Source: Vibrio sp. LaRot3
Lineage (GTDB): Bacteria; Pseudomonadota; Gammaproteobacteria; Enterobacterales; Vibrionaceae
Length of the DNA stretch: 64,000 nt
Assembly: GCF_027587025.1 (NCBI RefSeq)
Contig: NZ_JAPPTI010000011.1
Location: 33,742 to 97,741, forward strand
Reading direction: 5' to 3'
Positions within the stretch are counted from its first letter, which is position 1. The number at the start of each line of letters is the position of its first letter. The translations under genes and the position numbers were made by a program. Below the pieces are notes generated by a model. That model saw nothing but the letters and a program-made list of their open reading frames with translations, did not search any database and was not told where the DNA came from. Positions 27,516 through 35,725 of this stretch are shown here, piece by piece.

Positions 27516-27640
27516 AAAAAACCCCGCCATAAAGACGGGGCAACGGGAGAGAATTAATCTTGATTTATTATTATGTTGCCTAGCATTTCTTATTGCAGCG
27601 TCGTTTGCAACACTCTGCCGGTCGCTTGAAATTCCAACAT
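27516..27640 (-). ncRNA. candidate small RNA between engB and spf
   Basis: On the minus strand a terminator (CCCCG-stem, 27516-27540, six T) has no protein gene before it. About 125 nt upstream is TTGACG-16 bp-TACCTT (27647-27674). The RNA would carry an A/T-rich single-stranded stretch before a G/C-rich terminator, as Hfq-bound RNAs do. From memory, an sRNA (VSsrna24) was reported downstream of spf in Aliivibrio salmonicida. This could be its counterpart, but I cannot align them. No open frame here looks real. Confidence 0.5.
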
Positions 27641-27646
27641 CGTAGT

Positions 27647-27674
27647 AAGGTAATCTTGCTACACACCTCGTCAA
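27647..27674 (-). promoter_or_regulatory. putative promoter of the candidate sRNA
   Basis: The -35 box TTGACG matches 5/6; the -10 box TACCTT is weak, with a 16-bp spacer. It lies about 125 nt upstream of an orphan terminator. Confidence 0.4.
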
Positions 27675-27910
27675 TACAGGTCAAACATCCACCACCACCA
27701 TGCAAATAGGTTAATTAATTGGCTTTAATTTTTTAGCAAAAATAACAAAAGTGTGAATGGAGGAATATTACAAAACTTTGCTAAATTACAAATTTTGTTG
27801 CTGAAGAAGAGATTTACGAGAACTTGGTCGAGAAGCCGACGATTTAAGCACAATTTCTATGCGGATAATGACAAGGCATTCAATTGATTGGGATTTTTCT
27901 TTGGCACAAT

Positions 27911-28015
27911 AAAAAACGCCCCAGTCAAACACTGACTGGGGCGGCTGAATCAGCCTAATCCAATAACGTGAAACAAAAGGTCTGAAAGATAGAACATCTT
28001 ACCTCTGTACCCTAC
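27911..28015 (-). ncRNA. spf: Spot 42 small RNA
   Basis: The 5' end GTAGGGTACAGAGGTAAGAT and the following TTCTATCTTTCAGACCTTTT match E. coli Spot 42 almost base for base. The terminator stem GCCCCAGTCA/TGACTGGGGC with a T-run is also conserved. The length is 105 nt, close to the 109 nt of E. coli. Location between engB and polA is the conserved place. Spot 42 is an Hfq-dependent RNA repressed by CRP-cAMP that down-regulates secondary metabolism genes such as galK. Confidence 0.97.
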
Positions 28016-28022
28016 GCGTTTT

Positions 28023-28050
28023 AATGTACAACAATTGGTCAGATTTGCAA
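28023..28050 (-). promoter_or_regulatory. Spot 42 promoter
   Basis: -35 TTGCAA and -10 TACATT are spaced 16 bp, with the RNA start seven bases downstream of the -10 box. No clear CRP half-sites are visible by eye. Confidence 0.7.
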
Positions 28051-28128
28051 AGTGCTTTCGTAAGTTTTTTTCAAATGTATTTTATTTAACTACACATAAC
28101 CCTTGTCACTACAGGCTTTTTTAGCGAC

Positions 28129-28157
28129 AAAAAAAAGCCAGCGTTTGTGCGCTGGCT
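28129..28157 (-). terminator. terminator of polA
   Basis: The stem AGCCAGCG/CGCTGGCT is followed by eight T on the minus strand, about 35 bp after the polA stop. Confidence 0.9.
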
Positions 28158-28190
28158 CATGTTATTTCACTCAATTAGGTCATTTTTTGT

Positions 28191-30980
28191 CTAGTGCGCC
28201 TGATCCCAGTTGTCACCGTGACCTGCTTCAGCAATTAGCGGCACTTCAAGTTGAGCGGCAGATTCCATCAATTCTTGTACTTTTGTTTCAATTTCGGCTA
28301 AAGCTGACTCTTGAACCTCAAACACCAATTCATCGTGCACTTGCATCAGTAGTTTAACGCGACCATCGCCTTCTTTTTCAATCCACTCGTCCACCAACAG
28401 CATCGCTTTCTTGATGATATCCGCGGCTGTACCTTGCATCGGCGCATTAATCGCTGCACGCTCCGCCGCTTTACGACGCATACCGTTACGCGATTTGATT
28501 TCTGGTAGGTGCAAACGACGACCAAAAATGGTTTCAACATAGCCCTGCTCTGCCGCTGCGCTTCGTGTATCTTCCATATATTGCATTACACCTGGGTAAC
28601 GCTCGAAATAAGTATCCATGTACTGCTGAGCTTCACCACGCGGAATACCTAACTGCTTAGCAAGACCAAATGCGCTCATACCGTAGATAAGACCGAAGTT
28701 AACCGCTTTCGCGCGGCGGCGTTGCTCTGAAGAGACTTGATCGATATCGACACCGATAATTTCAGCCGCCGTTGCAGCGTGGATGTCTTTACCTTGACGG
28801 AACGCATCAAGCAACGCTTTGTCACCTGATAGGTGAGCCATAATACGCAGTTCAATTTGCGAATAATCGACAGCCATGATCTTATAGCCATGTGGCGCAA
28901 TGAATGCCTGACGAATACGACGTCCTTCTTCGTTACGAATTGGAATGTTCTGTAAGTTAGGATCGGTTGAAGAAAGACGGCCTGTTGCGGTTACCGCTTG
29001 GTGGTAAGAAGTATGCACACGCCCTGTCTCTGCGTTAATCATCTTCGGTAGCTTATCGGTGTAAGTCGATTTCAACTTCGCTAAGCCACGGTACTCTAGG
29101 ATTAACTTAGGTAATGGGTAATCTAAAGCCAGTTCTTGCAACACTTCTTCATTAGTTGAAGGTGTACCTGATGGCGTCTTCTTAATAACCGGAAGTCCCA
29201 TCTTTTCAAACAAAATCGCTTGTAGCTGCTTAGGTGAGTTCATGTTGAACTCTTGCTCTGCAAGTTCATAGGCTTTCTGTTCAAGTTCATCTAAGCGAAC
29301 AGCAATCTCTTGCGATTGCGCTGAAAGCTTCATGTCATCAATCAAGACACCGGTACGTTCGATACGCGATAGTACTGGCACTAATGGCATTTCTACCTCA
29401 TGGTAGATCCCATTTAGTTTGTCATCTTGCTCTAGGTTTTCATTTAAACGCTGATGCAAACGTAACGTCACATCGGCATCTTCCGCTGCGTATGGCGATG
29501 CTTGATCCAGTTCGATTTGGTTAAAGGTAAGTTGCTTTTTACCCTTACCTGCAATCTGCTCAAACGAAATGCAGCTATGTTGTAGAAAGCGCAGCGCTAG
29601 GCTGTCCATATCATGCTTACCACCTACGCTGTTGTACACGTATGAAGCCAACATGGTGTCGAACTTAATGCCACGCATTTCAATGCCGTAACGAGCAAGC
29701 ACGCTCGCATCGTATTTTAAGTTTTGACCGACTTTTGCTTGGCTGTCATCTTCTAAAATAGGTTTCAGCTGATCGAGTACCCAGTCGCGATCTAGCTGTT
29801 CTGGTGCATCGAGGTAATCATGAGCGACTGGCACGTAAGCAGCCACGCCAGCTTCTGTCGCAAAGGAAAGGCCAACTAGGTTAGCAACCATGTAGTCTAG
29901 GCTGTCTGTCTCAGTATCAAAGGCAAATACCTCAGATGCCTTTAGCTTTTCTAACCATTCAGCAAAAGACTCTTTCGTTAATACTGTTTCGTATTGGCTA
30001 CGGTCGATGGTGACTGCTGAAGTGTCCATATCGATTTGAGAAGTCGCCGCACCGGTTGAGCCGCCACTCTTCTCATCTGCTACAACTACCCCAGTGCCGC
30101 CATCAAGCAGCTCGTTCAACCAAGATTTGAACACCAATTTACCGTAGAGGCTGATTAGCTCATCGGTATTAGGTTCTGATTTAACTAAAGACTCTGGCGT
30201 CTCTTCCAGTTCAACATCCAGTTTGATTGTTGCTAGTTGATAAGAAAGCTGTGCGTTCTCTTTGTTCTCTTCAAGCTTCTTCGCCATGGTCTTAGAACCA
30301 CGGAAGCCTAGAGGCGCAATATCATCAAGGTTTTCGTACAGTGCATCTAAGCCACCAATACCTTGTAGTAATGCTGTCGCGGTCTTATCACCAACACCCG
30401 GAACACCTGGAATGTTATCGACCTTGTCCCCCATCAACGCAAGGTAGTCAATGATCAACTCAGGCGGGATGCCAAACTTCTCGATCACCCCTTCGCGATC
30501 CATCACTACGTTGGTCATGGTGTTGATCAACGTAACATTATCGTCCACCAGCTGAGCCATATCTTTATCACCCGTACTGATAAGTACTGGCATGCCTTTT
30601 TGAGAGGCTTGGTATGCAAGCGTACCGATGACGTCGTCTGCTTCAACACCCGGAATCGATATTAACGGTAAACCCATTGCACGAATGACATTGTGTAACG
30701 GTTCGATCTGACAACGAAGATCGTCAGGCATTGGGGGACGATTCGCTTTGTACTCTGGATACATATCATCACGGAAAGTTTTGCCTTTCGCATCAAAGAT
30801 GACTGCAATACGATCTGAAGCGAATTGACGCATCATGCTACGTAGCATGTTTACTACGCCATACACCGCGTTGGTAGGTATATCACCGTTACTCATGGTG
30901 CCCGGGTAAGCGTGGAAAGCGCGGTAAAGGTAAGAAGAGCCGTCGATCAGAATCAACGGATTATCAGGAATGCGTGCCAT
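28191..30980 (-). CDS. polA: DNA polymerase I
   Basis: A 929-aa polymerase of standard length. The N-terminal 5' nuclease domain starts with ILIDGSSYLYRAFHA. The 3'-5' exonuclease domain keeps its DTETDS metal site (about 353-358), so proofreading should be intact. The polymerase domain has DYSQIELRI (about 703), GLIYGMSAFGLA and HDELVFEV (about 883). It fills Okazaki-fragment and repair gaps. Upstream DNA contains a perfect DnaA box close to the likely transcription start. Spot 42 lies downstream, as in E. coli. Confidence 0.97.
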   Translation of the reverse strand: MARIPDNPLILIDGSSYLYRAFHAYPGTMSNGDIPTNAVYGVVNMLRSMMRQFASDRIAVIFDAKGKTFRDDMYPEYKANRPPMPDDLRCQIEPLHNVIRAMGLPLISIPGVEADDVIGTLAYQASQKGMPVLISTGDKDMAQLVDDNVTLINTMTNVVMDREGVIEKFGIPPELIIDYLALMGDKVDNIPGVPGVGDKTATALLQGIGGLDALYENLDDIAPLGFRGSKTMAKKLEENKENAQLSYQLATIKLDVELEETPESLVKSEPNTDELISLYGKLVFKSWLNELLDGGTGVVVADEKSGGSTGAATSQIDMDTSAVTIDRSQYETVLTKESFAEWLEKLKASEVFAFDTETDSLDYMVANLVGLSFATEAGVAAYVPVAHDYLDAPEQLDRDWVLDQLKPILEDDSQAKVGQNLKYDASVLARYGIEMRGIKFDTMLASYVYNSVGGKHDMDSLALRFLQHSCISFEQIAGKGKKQLTFNQIELDQASPYAAEDADVTLRLHQRLNENLEQDDKLNGIYHEVEMPLVPVLSRIERTGVLIDDMKLSAQSQEIAVRLDELEQKAYELAEQEFNMNSPKQLQAILFEKMGLPVIKKTPSGTPSTNEEVLQELALDYPLPKLILEYRGLAKLKSTYTDKLPKMINAETGRVHTSYHQAVTATGRLSSTDPNLQNIPIRNEEGRRIRQAFIAPHGYKIMAVDYSQIELRIMAHLSGDKALLDAFRQGKDIHAATAAEIIGVDIDQVSSEQRRRAKAVNFGLIYGMSAFGLAKQLGIPRGEAQQYMDTYFERYPGVMQYMEDTRSAAAEQGYVETIFGRRLHLPEIKSRNGMRRKAAERAAINAPMQGTAADIIKKAMLLVDEWIEKEGDGRVKLLMQVHDELVFEVQESALAEIETKVQELMESAAQLEVPLIAEAGHGDNWDQAH

Positions 30981-31113
30981 AGTCTTTCAGTATCCAGAGA
31001 GAATGAAATTTTAGATCTGCTTAGAATGCCACGACTGAGGAAGTGATGCTACGTAATCTCTGTGATATGGATTACGACAATTGGTGATTATTCCCACAAG
31101 CCGACCTGCCACC

Positions 31114-31122
31114 TGTGGATAA
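31114..31122 (-). promoter_or_regulatory. DnaA box upstream of polA
   Basis: A perfect TTATCCACA on the minus strand, 134 bp before the polA start codon. A second, 8/9 match (TTTTCCACA) lies at 31256-31264 in the same orientation. Confidence 0.7.
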
Positions 31123-31215
31123 CTCTGTTTATAATATTTAACCACTGACTATATTTTTGTGGGTTAAATGGAAAAAACACCAATTAAACAATTGAAAATA
31201 AAGGAATACAACAAA

Positions 31216-31264
31216 GATCGATCATTTCATTTGCGATCAACAAACGATCCTCAACTGTGGAAAA
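31216..31264. promoter_or_regulatory. GATC cluster with second DnaA-like box
   Basis: Four Dam sites (31216, 31220, 31235, 31246) fall within 34 bp, next to TTTTCCACA on the minus strand. Such clusters are found where DnaA or SeqA act. The gap between polA and ryhB otherwise contains no gene. Confidence 0.5.
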
Positions 31265-31304
31265 GACTACTGGTGTCCTTTTGTTCAAGAAGAATTTCAG
31301 GCAG

Positions 31305-31532
31305 AAAAAAAGCGACATCTTACGATGTCGCCTAGCAAAAAGGGGTCAAAGCTAATTCATGTGGAACATGTCGCTTTGCCATAAAGCTATAAATTACACT
31401 GGAAGCAATGTGAGCAATGTCGTGTCAAAAAGAACTTGTGCAAGTTCGGTAAGTTCTGTGTCATCACTTAATCCAATGAATTGAATTTCGTAATTCAACG
31501 TCCTTGTGAACTTTTCCTCATTCCCTAAGACG
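31305..31532 (-). ncRNA. ryhB: RyhB iron-responsive small RNA, long Vibrio form
   Basis: The segment 31398-31423 (minus strand ACGACATTGCTCACATTGCT and onward to CCAGT) is identical to the core target-pairing region of E. coli RyhB. A strong promoter, a Fur box and a terminator (GCGACATC/GATGTCGC plus seven T) frame a transcript of about 228 nt. This matches the >200-nt RyhB described in V. cholerae rather than the 90-nt enterobacterial one. RyhB represses iron-using proteins when iron is scarce, with Hfq. Confidence 0.95.
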
Positions 31533-31537
31533 AGGTT

Positions 31538-31567
31538 AATAATAATTATTCTCATTTAAGTCGTCAA
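31538..31567 (-). promoter_or_regulatory. ryhB promoter with overlapping Fur box
   Basis: TTGACG and TATTAT are separated by exactly 17 bp. Between and over them lies AATGAGAATAATTATTATT (about 31538-31557), a good match to the Fur box, so iron-bound Fur should repress the RNA. Confidence 0.88.
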
Positions 31568-31609
31568 CACCTAAATGAGAAAAAATCTCATTTATTTTTT
31601 ATCGCACTC

Positions 31610-32044
31610 TCACAAAGCTTTGAAAAAGTGGATTCTCGCTTCCAATAAAGATTCTTTTTGTTCATGATTTTCAATCAGATAGCCGTTTTTAATTAGCAAC
31701 CTCAGCATAGAAGGAAACTGGTTTCTCGATTTAACTCTGATCGCTTTATAACCATTTTTTTTGACCCAGATCTCTTGATCCTCTAGCAAACTCTGCGCGA
31801 TCCCGGCTCCTCTAGCCGCCGAATCAACCCCACCAAACCAGCTATAAAAGGTATTTTCGTCCAATTGGTAACCGATTTTGAAACCTAAGATCTGCCCTTC
31901 TCGCTCAGCAACCAAGATCAAATGACGCTTACCATCCAAACGTTCACTTAATGAGTCCACTGTTTCTTTATGTGCAAATTCATTAATTCTCTGCACTACC
32001 TGCACACACTCTTGCAACGATCCTTCACGATATACAATTGTCAT
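31610..32044 (-). CDS. GNAT family N-acetyltransferase
   Basis: A 144-aa single-domain acetyltransferase. The acetyl-CoA-binding motif A is GGVDSAARGAGIAQSLLEDQEIW (about 71-93), preceded by the beta-strands LILVAEREGQILGFKIGY. The substrate is unknown. It lies just upstream of ryhB in the same direction with only 43 bp to the RyhB -35 box and no terminator between, so read-through into ryhB is conceivable. Confidence 0.8.
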   Translation of the reverse strand: MTIVYREGSLQECVQVVQRINEFAHKETVDSLSERLDGKRHLILVAEREGQILGFKIGYQLDENTFYSWFGGVDSAARGAGIAQSLLEDQEIWVKKNGYKAIRVKSRNQFPSMLRLLIKNGYLIENHEQKESLLEARIHFFKAL

Positions 32045-32077
32045 CTACAGCTCCTCATCTCAAAAATCAAAACAACC

Positions 32078-32104
32078 AAAAAAGGCTGACACAATGTCAG
32101 CCTT
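32078..32104 (-). terminator. terminator of hemB
   Basis: A perfect 10-bp stem AAGGCTGACA/TGTCAGCCTT with loop CAA, followed on the minus strand by a T-run. It separates hemB from the GNAT gene. Confidence 0.9.
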
Positions 32105-32124
32105 AATCATAACGACTATTCGCG

Positions 32125-33171
32125 TTAGTCCGCTTTATTCAAATACTCAGCCGCTTTGGCGTTGTCTTCTGCTAACCACTCAGCAACGTCTTTAGCGAAG
32201 TAAGTCAAAATGCCATCAGCACCAGCACGCTTAAAGCATAGGAGTGATTCCAGCACGGTATCACGCTCGCTCAACCAACCATTTTGAATTGCCGCTTTAT
32301 GCATCGCGTATTCACCCGATACTTGGTATGCGAACGTCGGCACTTGTAGCTCTGACTTCACGCGGCGAACAATATCTAGGTAAGGCATACCCGGTTTAAC
32401 CATCACCATATCTGCGCCTTCATTGATGTCCATTGCCACTTCGTGCAAGGCTTCATCAGAGTTAGCAGGATCCATTTGATAGTTTTTCTTATTGCCGCCT
32501 TTTAGGTTCGACGCCGAACCGACTGCATCGCGGAATGGGCCATAGTAGCAAGACGCATATTTCGCTGAGTAAGCCATAATTTGAGTATTAATATGGCCTG
32601 CTTCTTCTAGCGCTTCACGAATCGCACCGATACGACCATCCATCATATCTGATGGAGCAACCACATCTGCGCCCGCTTCTGCGTGAGACAGCGCCTGCTT
32701 AATAAGCACTTCTGTCGTTCGGTCATTCAGTACGTAGCCGTCATCATCAATGATGCCGTCTTGGCCATGGGTAGTGAAAGGATCAAGGGCGACATCGGTA
32801 ATCACACCAATCTCTGGCACATGCTCTTTTAAAGCGCGAACAGTTCGCTGAACCAAACCTTCAGGGTTATACGCTTCAGCAGCACATAAACTTTTCACAT
32901 CTTGGTTTACCACTGGGAATAGAGCAATTGCAGGAACACCCAACTGCGCTAGGTATTGTGCCTCTTCCAATAGCAAATCAATCGATAGTCGCTCAATGCC
33001 CGGCATTGATTCTACTTGTTCACGACGATCTTTCCCCATCAATACAAACATTGGGTAGATAAGATCGCTCACTGACAATTGATTTTCAGCCATTAAACGA
33101 CGGCTGAAGTCATGTTTGCGCAAACGGCGCATGCGACGACCAGGGAACTGGCCTTGAATGGAAACGGACAC
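32125..33171 (-). CDS. hemB: delta-aminolevulinic acid dehydratase (porphobilinogen synthase)
   Basis: A 348-aa enzyme that joins two 5-aminolevulinate molecules to porphobilinogen, the second step of haem synthesis. The two active-site lysines are seen in YSAKYASCYYGPFRDAVGS and MVMVKPGMPYLD. The metal-site region DVALDPFTTHGQDG lacks the cysteine triad of zinc-dependent enzymes and suggests the Mg-dependent type. The start is a GTG with GGAG six bases upstream. It is transcribed alone. Confidence 0.95.
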   Translation of the reverse strand: MSVSIQGQFPGRRMRRLRKHDFSRRLMAENQLSVSDLIYPMFVLMGKDRREQVESMPGIERLSIDLLLEEAQYLAQLGVPAIALFPVVNQDVKSLCAAEAYNPEGLVQRTVRALKEHVPEIGVITDVALDPFTTHGQDGIIDDDGYVLNDRTTEVLIKQALSHAEAGADVVAPSDMMDGRIGAIREALEEAGHINTQIMAYSAKYASCYYGPFRDAVGSASNLKGGNKKNYQMDPANSDEALHEVAMDINEGADMVMVKPGMPYLDIVRRVKSELQVPTFAYQVSGEYAMHKAAIQNGWLSERDTVLESLLCFKRAGADGILTYFAKDVAEWLAEDNAKAAEYLNKAD

Positions 33172-33319
33172 TCTATTCTCCTTTATCTGGTGAAAGTGCT
33201 TAATGGCATCATATCACTCTGACCTAATCACGCTAGTTTCTCACGTCAAATATCGCGAGAAATGACCTAAGCTTCACACTGCCGTATACTGGCAAAATCA
33301 AAAGAAAGAGAGACATACC

Positions 33320-34081
33320 ATGATCGACACCCATGCTCATATCTATGCGAGTGAATTTGATAATGACCGTGACCAAGTGGTTGAACGCGCCCTTGCCCAA
33401 GGTGTCGAACAGATTCTGCTACCCAATATCGACCTCGACTCAATTCAACCCATGCTAGACACCGAACGAGCCTACCCAAACGTATGCCGCTCAATGATGG
33501 GATTGCACCCATGCTATGTTGATGGCAACGTTGATGAAACACTTAAGCAAGTTCACCAATGGTTTGATAAACATAACTTCATTGCAGTGGGTGAAATCGG
33601 CATCGACTTATACTGGGATAAAACCTATAAAGCAGAGCAAGAAAAGGCGTTTGTCACCCAATTGAATTGGGCGAAAGAGATGCACTTACCGGTAGTCATC
33701 CATACTCGTGATTCTATTGATGAAACCCTTGCCCTGCTTGGTCAGGAGCAAGATGGTTCACTGCGCGGTGTATTCCACTGTTTTGGCGGCTCAGTTGAGC
33801 AAGCAAAGGCCATCAATGGTTTAGGTTTCCACTTAGGCTTAGGCGGTGTTTCAACCTTTAAGAACGGCGGAATGGATAAGGTGATTCCACACCTAGATTT
33901 GGACTTTGTTATTTTAGAGACAGACTGCCCATACCTCGCACCCGTCCCTCACCGTGGCAAACGTAATGAGCCAGCTTACACGCAGTTAGTCGCTCAGCGC
34001 GTGGCGGATTTACGCGAATTATCTTTACAACAAATGGACAACATCACCACTCACAACGCAAAGACGCTCTTTAAGTTGTAA
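33320..34081 (+). CDS. tatD: TatD-family metal-dependent hydrolase
   Basis: A 253-aa TIM-barrel hydrolase. Metal ligands are visible in MIDTHAHI, GEIGIDLYW, PVVIHTRDS, GVFHCFGGS and LETDCPYLAP. The family has 3'-5' DNase activity; TatD itself is a Mg-dependent nuclease in E. coli and is not needed for Tat export. It converges with tatC, a position reminiscent of the E. coli tatABCD order but on the opposite strand. Assignment as TatD proper rather than a YcfH/YjjV paralogue is moderate. Confidence 0.75.
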   Translation: MIDTHAHIYASEFDNDRDQVVERALAQGVEQILLPNIDLDSIQPMLDTERAYPNVCRSMMGLHPCYVDGNVDETLKQVHQWFDKHNFIAVGEIGIDLYWDKTYKAEQEKAFVTQLNWAKEMHLPVVIHTRDSIDETLALLGQEQDGSLRGVFHCFGGSVEQAKAINGLGFHLGLGGVSTFKNGGMDKVIPHLDLDFVILETDCPYLAPVPHRGKRNEPAYTQLVAQRVADLRELSLQQMDNITTHNAKTLFKL

Positions 34082-34106
34082 GTCGTGAGCACCAAAATCG
34101 AGATAT

Positions 34107-34136
34107 AAAAAAGGTTGGCACTCGCCAACCTTTTTC
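34107..34136. terminator. bidirectional terminator between tatD and tatC
   Basis: The stem AAAAAGGTTGGC/GCCAACCTTTTT with loop ACTC has A and T tracts on both sides. Confidence 0.9.
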
Positions 34137-34156
34137 AATTCGTTCCATCAGAGTAT

Positions 34157-34909
34157 CTACTCTTCGTCTTGCACTTCTGCCGCATCCTCTCTGCGCGTAT
34201 AGAAACGGGCAAAGAACAAACCAACTTCAAACAATAAACACATCGGCACGGCGAGGAGTGTCTGTGAAATCATGTCTGGCGGAGTCAGCAACATACCGAC
34301 AATAAACGCAATCACAATGATGTAAGGGCGCTTCTCACGCAGAGTTTCTGGTGTTGTTGCCCCTGTCCAACATAACAAGATGATGGCTACAGGTACTTCA
34401 AATGCAATACCAAACGCTAAGAAAAGCGCTAGCACAAAATCCAAATAGCTGGAGATGTCAGTGGCAAACTCTACCCCACCTAAAGAGATAGCAGTAAAGA
34501 AACCAAACACCAGTGGGAACACCACGAAATAAGCAAAAGCAACGCCACAGTAGAACAACAGCGAGCTAGAGAACATAAGCGGCATGATCAGCTTGCGCTC
34601 ATGCTTATACAATCCCGGCGCGACAAAAGCCCATACCTGATAAAGGATAAATGGCACTGCCAAGAATACCGCTGCAATTAAAGTCAGTTTCAATGGCGTA
34701 AAGAAGGGAGATGCAACATCCGTTGCAATCATTGTTGCCCCTTCCGGCAACTTATCGACTAGCGGTTTAGAAACAAACTCATAAATATCGTTAGAGAAGT
34801 AGAGCAACCCAACAAACACAACTAAAACCGCCGCAATCGCGCGTAATAAGCGATCACGAAGTTCAAGCAAGTGACTGATTAAAGGTTGTGTCTGCTCAAC
34901 AGAGGACAT
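34157..34909 (-). CDS. tatC: twin-arginine translocase subunit TatC
   Basis: A 250-aa inner-membrane protein with six hydrophobic helices. The N-terminal TQPLISHLLELRDRLLRAI region and FVAPGLYKHERK are the conserved signal-recognition parts. TatC binds the twin-arginine signal of folded substrates such as the multicopper oxidase encoded at 61959-63341. The ATG at 34909 has GAGG five bases upstream and matches the E. coli N-terminus. The longer frame to 34933 does not. A strong hairpin terminator separates it from tatB. Confidence 0.95.
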   Translation of the reverse strand: MSSVEQTQPLISHLLELRDRLLRAIAAVLVVFVGLLYFSNDIYEFVSKPLVDKLPEGATMIATDVASPFFTPLKLTLIAAVFLAVPFILYQVWAFVAPGLYKHERKLIMPLMFSSSLLFYCGVAFAYFVVFPLVFGFFTAISLGGVEFATDISSYLDFVLALFLAFGIAFEVPVAIILLCWTGATTPETLREKRPYIIVIAFIVGMLLTPPDMISQTLLAVPMCLLFEVGLFFARFYTRREDAAEVQDEE

Positions 34910-34999
34910 ATCAAACCTCGTTTTATATACCAATCAACATAAGTACTTGGTTATGGGTTTGAGCCAAAGCCACGGACTTATCTTGATTGATATGAGATC

Positions 35000-35028
35000 A
35001 AAAAGGAGCCGCATCGTAATGCAGCTCC
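35000..35028 (-). terminator. intrinsic terminator inside the tat operon
   Basis: GGAGCTGCAT/ATGCGGCTCC forms a 10-bp stem (one G-T pair) on a TACG tetraloop, followed by five T on the minus strand. It lies in the unusual 130-bp gap between tatB and tatC. Confidence 0.8.
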
Positions 35029-35039
35029 TCCCTAAGAGA

Positions 35040-35426
35040 CTATTCGGCTTTCTTATCTGCCGGTGCTGGCACAGGTTCAGTCGCTTCGCTCTTTTCAGAG
35101 ACCACTGACTCTTGCCCTGCCTTTTCAGTCTGGTTAGCGTATGGACGTTGCACGTCTTGCGCAGCTTGCTTTAATTCTTCCACTGAAGATTTCAGCTCTG
35201 GAGAGAGATCTTCCATCCCCATTTTTTCAGCTTTGCGCAGATTTTCTTGCAACTCTTGTACCTTAAGCTCATGTGAAATTTCGTCTTTCACATTATTTGC
35301 CATGCTCTTAGCGGACGCGATAAAACGAGACACGCTACGAATTGCATGAGGCAAACGCTCTGGCCCAAGAACCACCAGCCCGACGACAGATATTAATACC
35401 AGTTCCCAAAAACCGATATCAAACAC
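35040..35426 (-). CDS. tatB: twin-arginine translocase subunit TatB
   Basis: A 128-aa protein with one N-terminal helix (GFWELVLISVVGLVVLGPERLP), an amphipathic helix and a charged, Glu-rich tail. The FDIGFWEL opening with the early Glu is typical of TatB, which forms the substrate receptor with TatC. It starts 3 bp after tatA and ends 11 bp before the intra-operon terminator. Confidence 0.94.
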   Translation of the reverse strand: MFDIGFWELVLISVVGLVVLGPERLPHAIRSVSRFIASAKSMANNVKDEISHELKVQELQENLRKAEKMGMEDLSPELKSSVEELKQAAQDVQRPYANQTEKAGQESVVSEKSEATEPVPAPADKKAE

Positions 35427-35429
35427 GGG

Positions 35430-35675
35430 TTATGCCTGCTCTTTGTCTTTCTTAGTTTCAGCAGACGCATCCGTCTTCTGCTGCTCTAGATTTTTAGGTT
35501 CGAAATCAGCATCTGCTTCTTTCTTCTCTTGCTGTGCTTCATCGTCGTTCATTGCTTTCTTGAAGCCTTTTACTGCACTGCCTAAATCCCCGCCAATGTT
35601 ACGCAGTTTCTTTGTTCCGAATAACAGGAGTACGATGACAGCAATAATCAGTAGTTGTGGCCAGCTAATACCCAT
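35430..35675 (-). CDS. tatA: twin-arginine translocase subunit TatA
   Basis: An 81-aa pore-forming subunit. The single helix LLIIAVIVLLLFGTKKLRNIG with the FGTKKL hinge precedes the amphipathic helix LGSAVKGFKKAMND and a charged tail. It is the first tat gene, 50 bp after ubiB in the same direction. Confidence 0.95.
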   Translation of the reverse strand: MGISWPQLLIIAVIVLLLFGTKKLRNIGGDLGSAVKGFKKAMNDDEAQQEKKEADADFEPKNLEQQKTDASAETKKDKEQA

Positions 35676-35725
35676 AATTTTTACCTCGGGTTTTATTTAA
35701 AAATAGTTTTATAAGAGCTTACCCT

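Noticed and set aside
27489..27674. Short minus-strand frame over the candidate sRNA
   Set aside because: It runs through the terminator hairpin and has no ribosome site; the RNA reading explains the terminator better.
31081..31300. crtS-like site (trigger of chromosome 2 replication)
   Set aside because: GATC and DnaA-box content is suggestive, but the known crtS lies elsewhere on chromosome 1 and I cannot match its conserved core.
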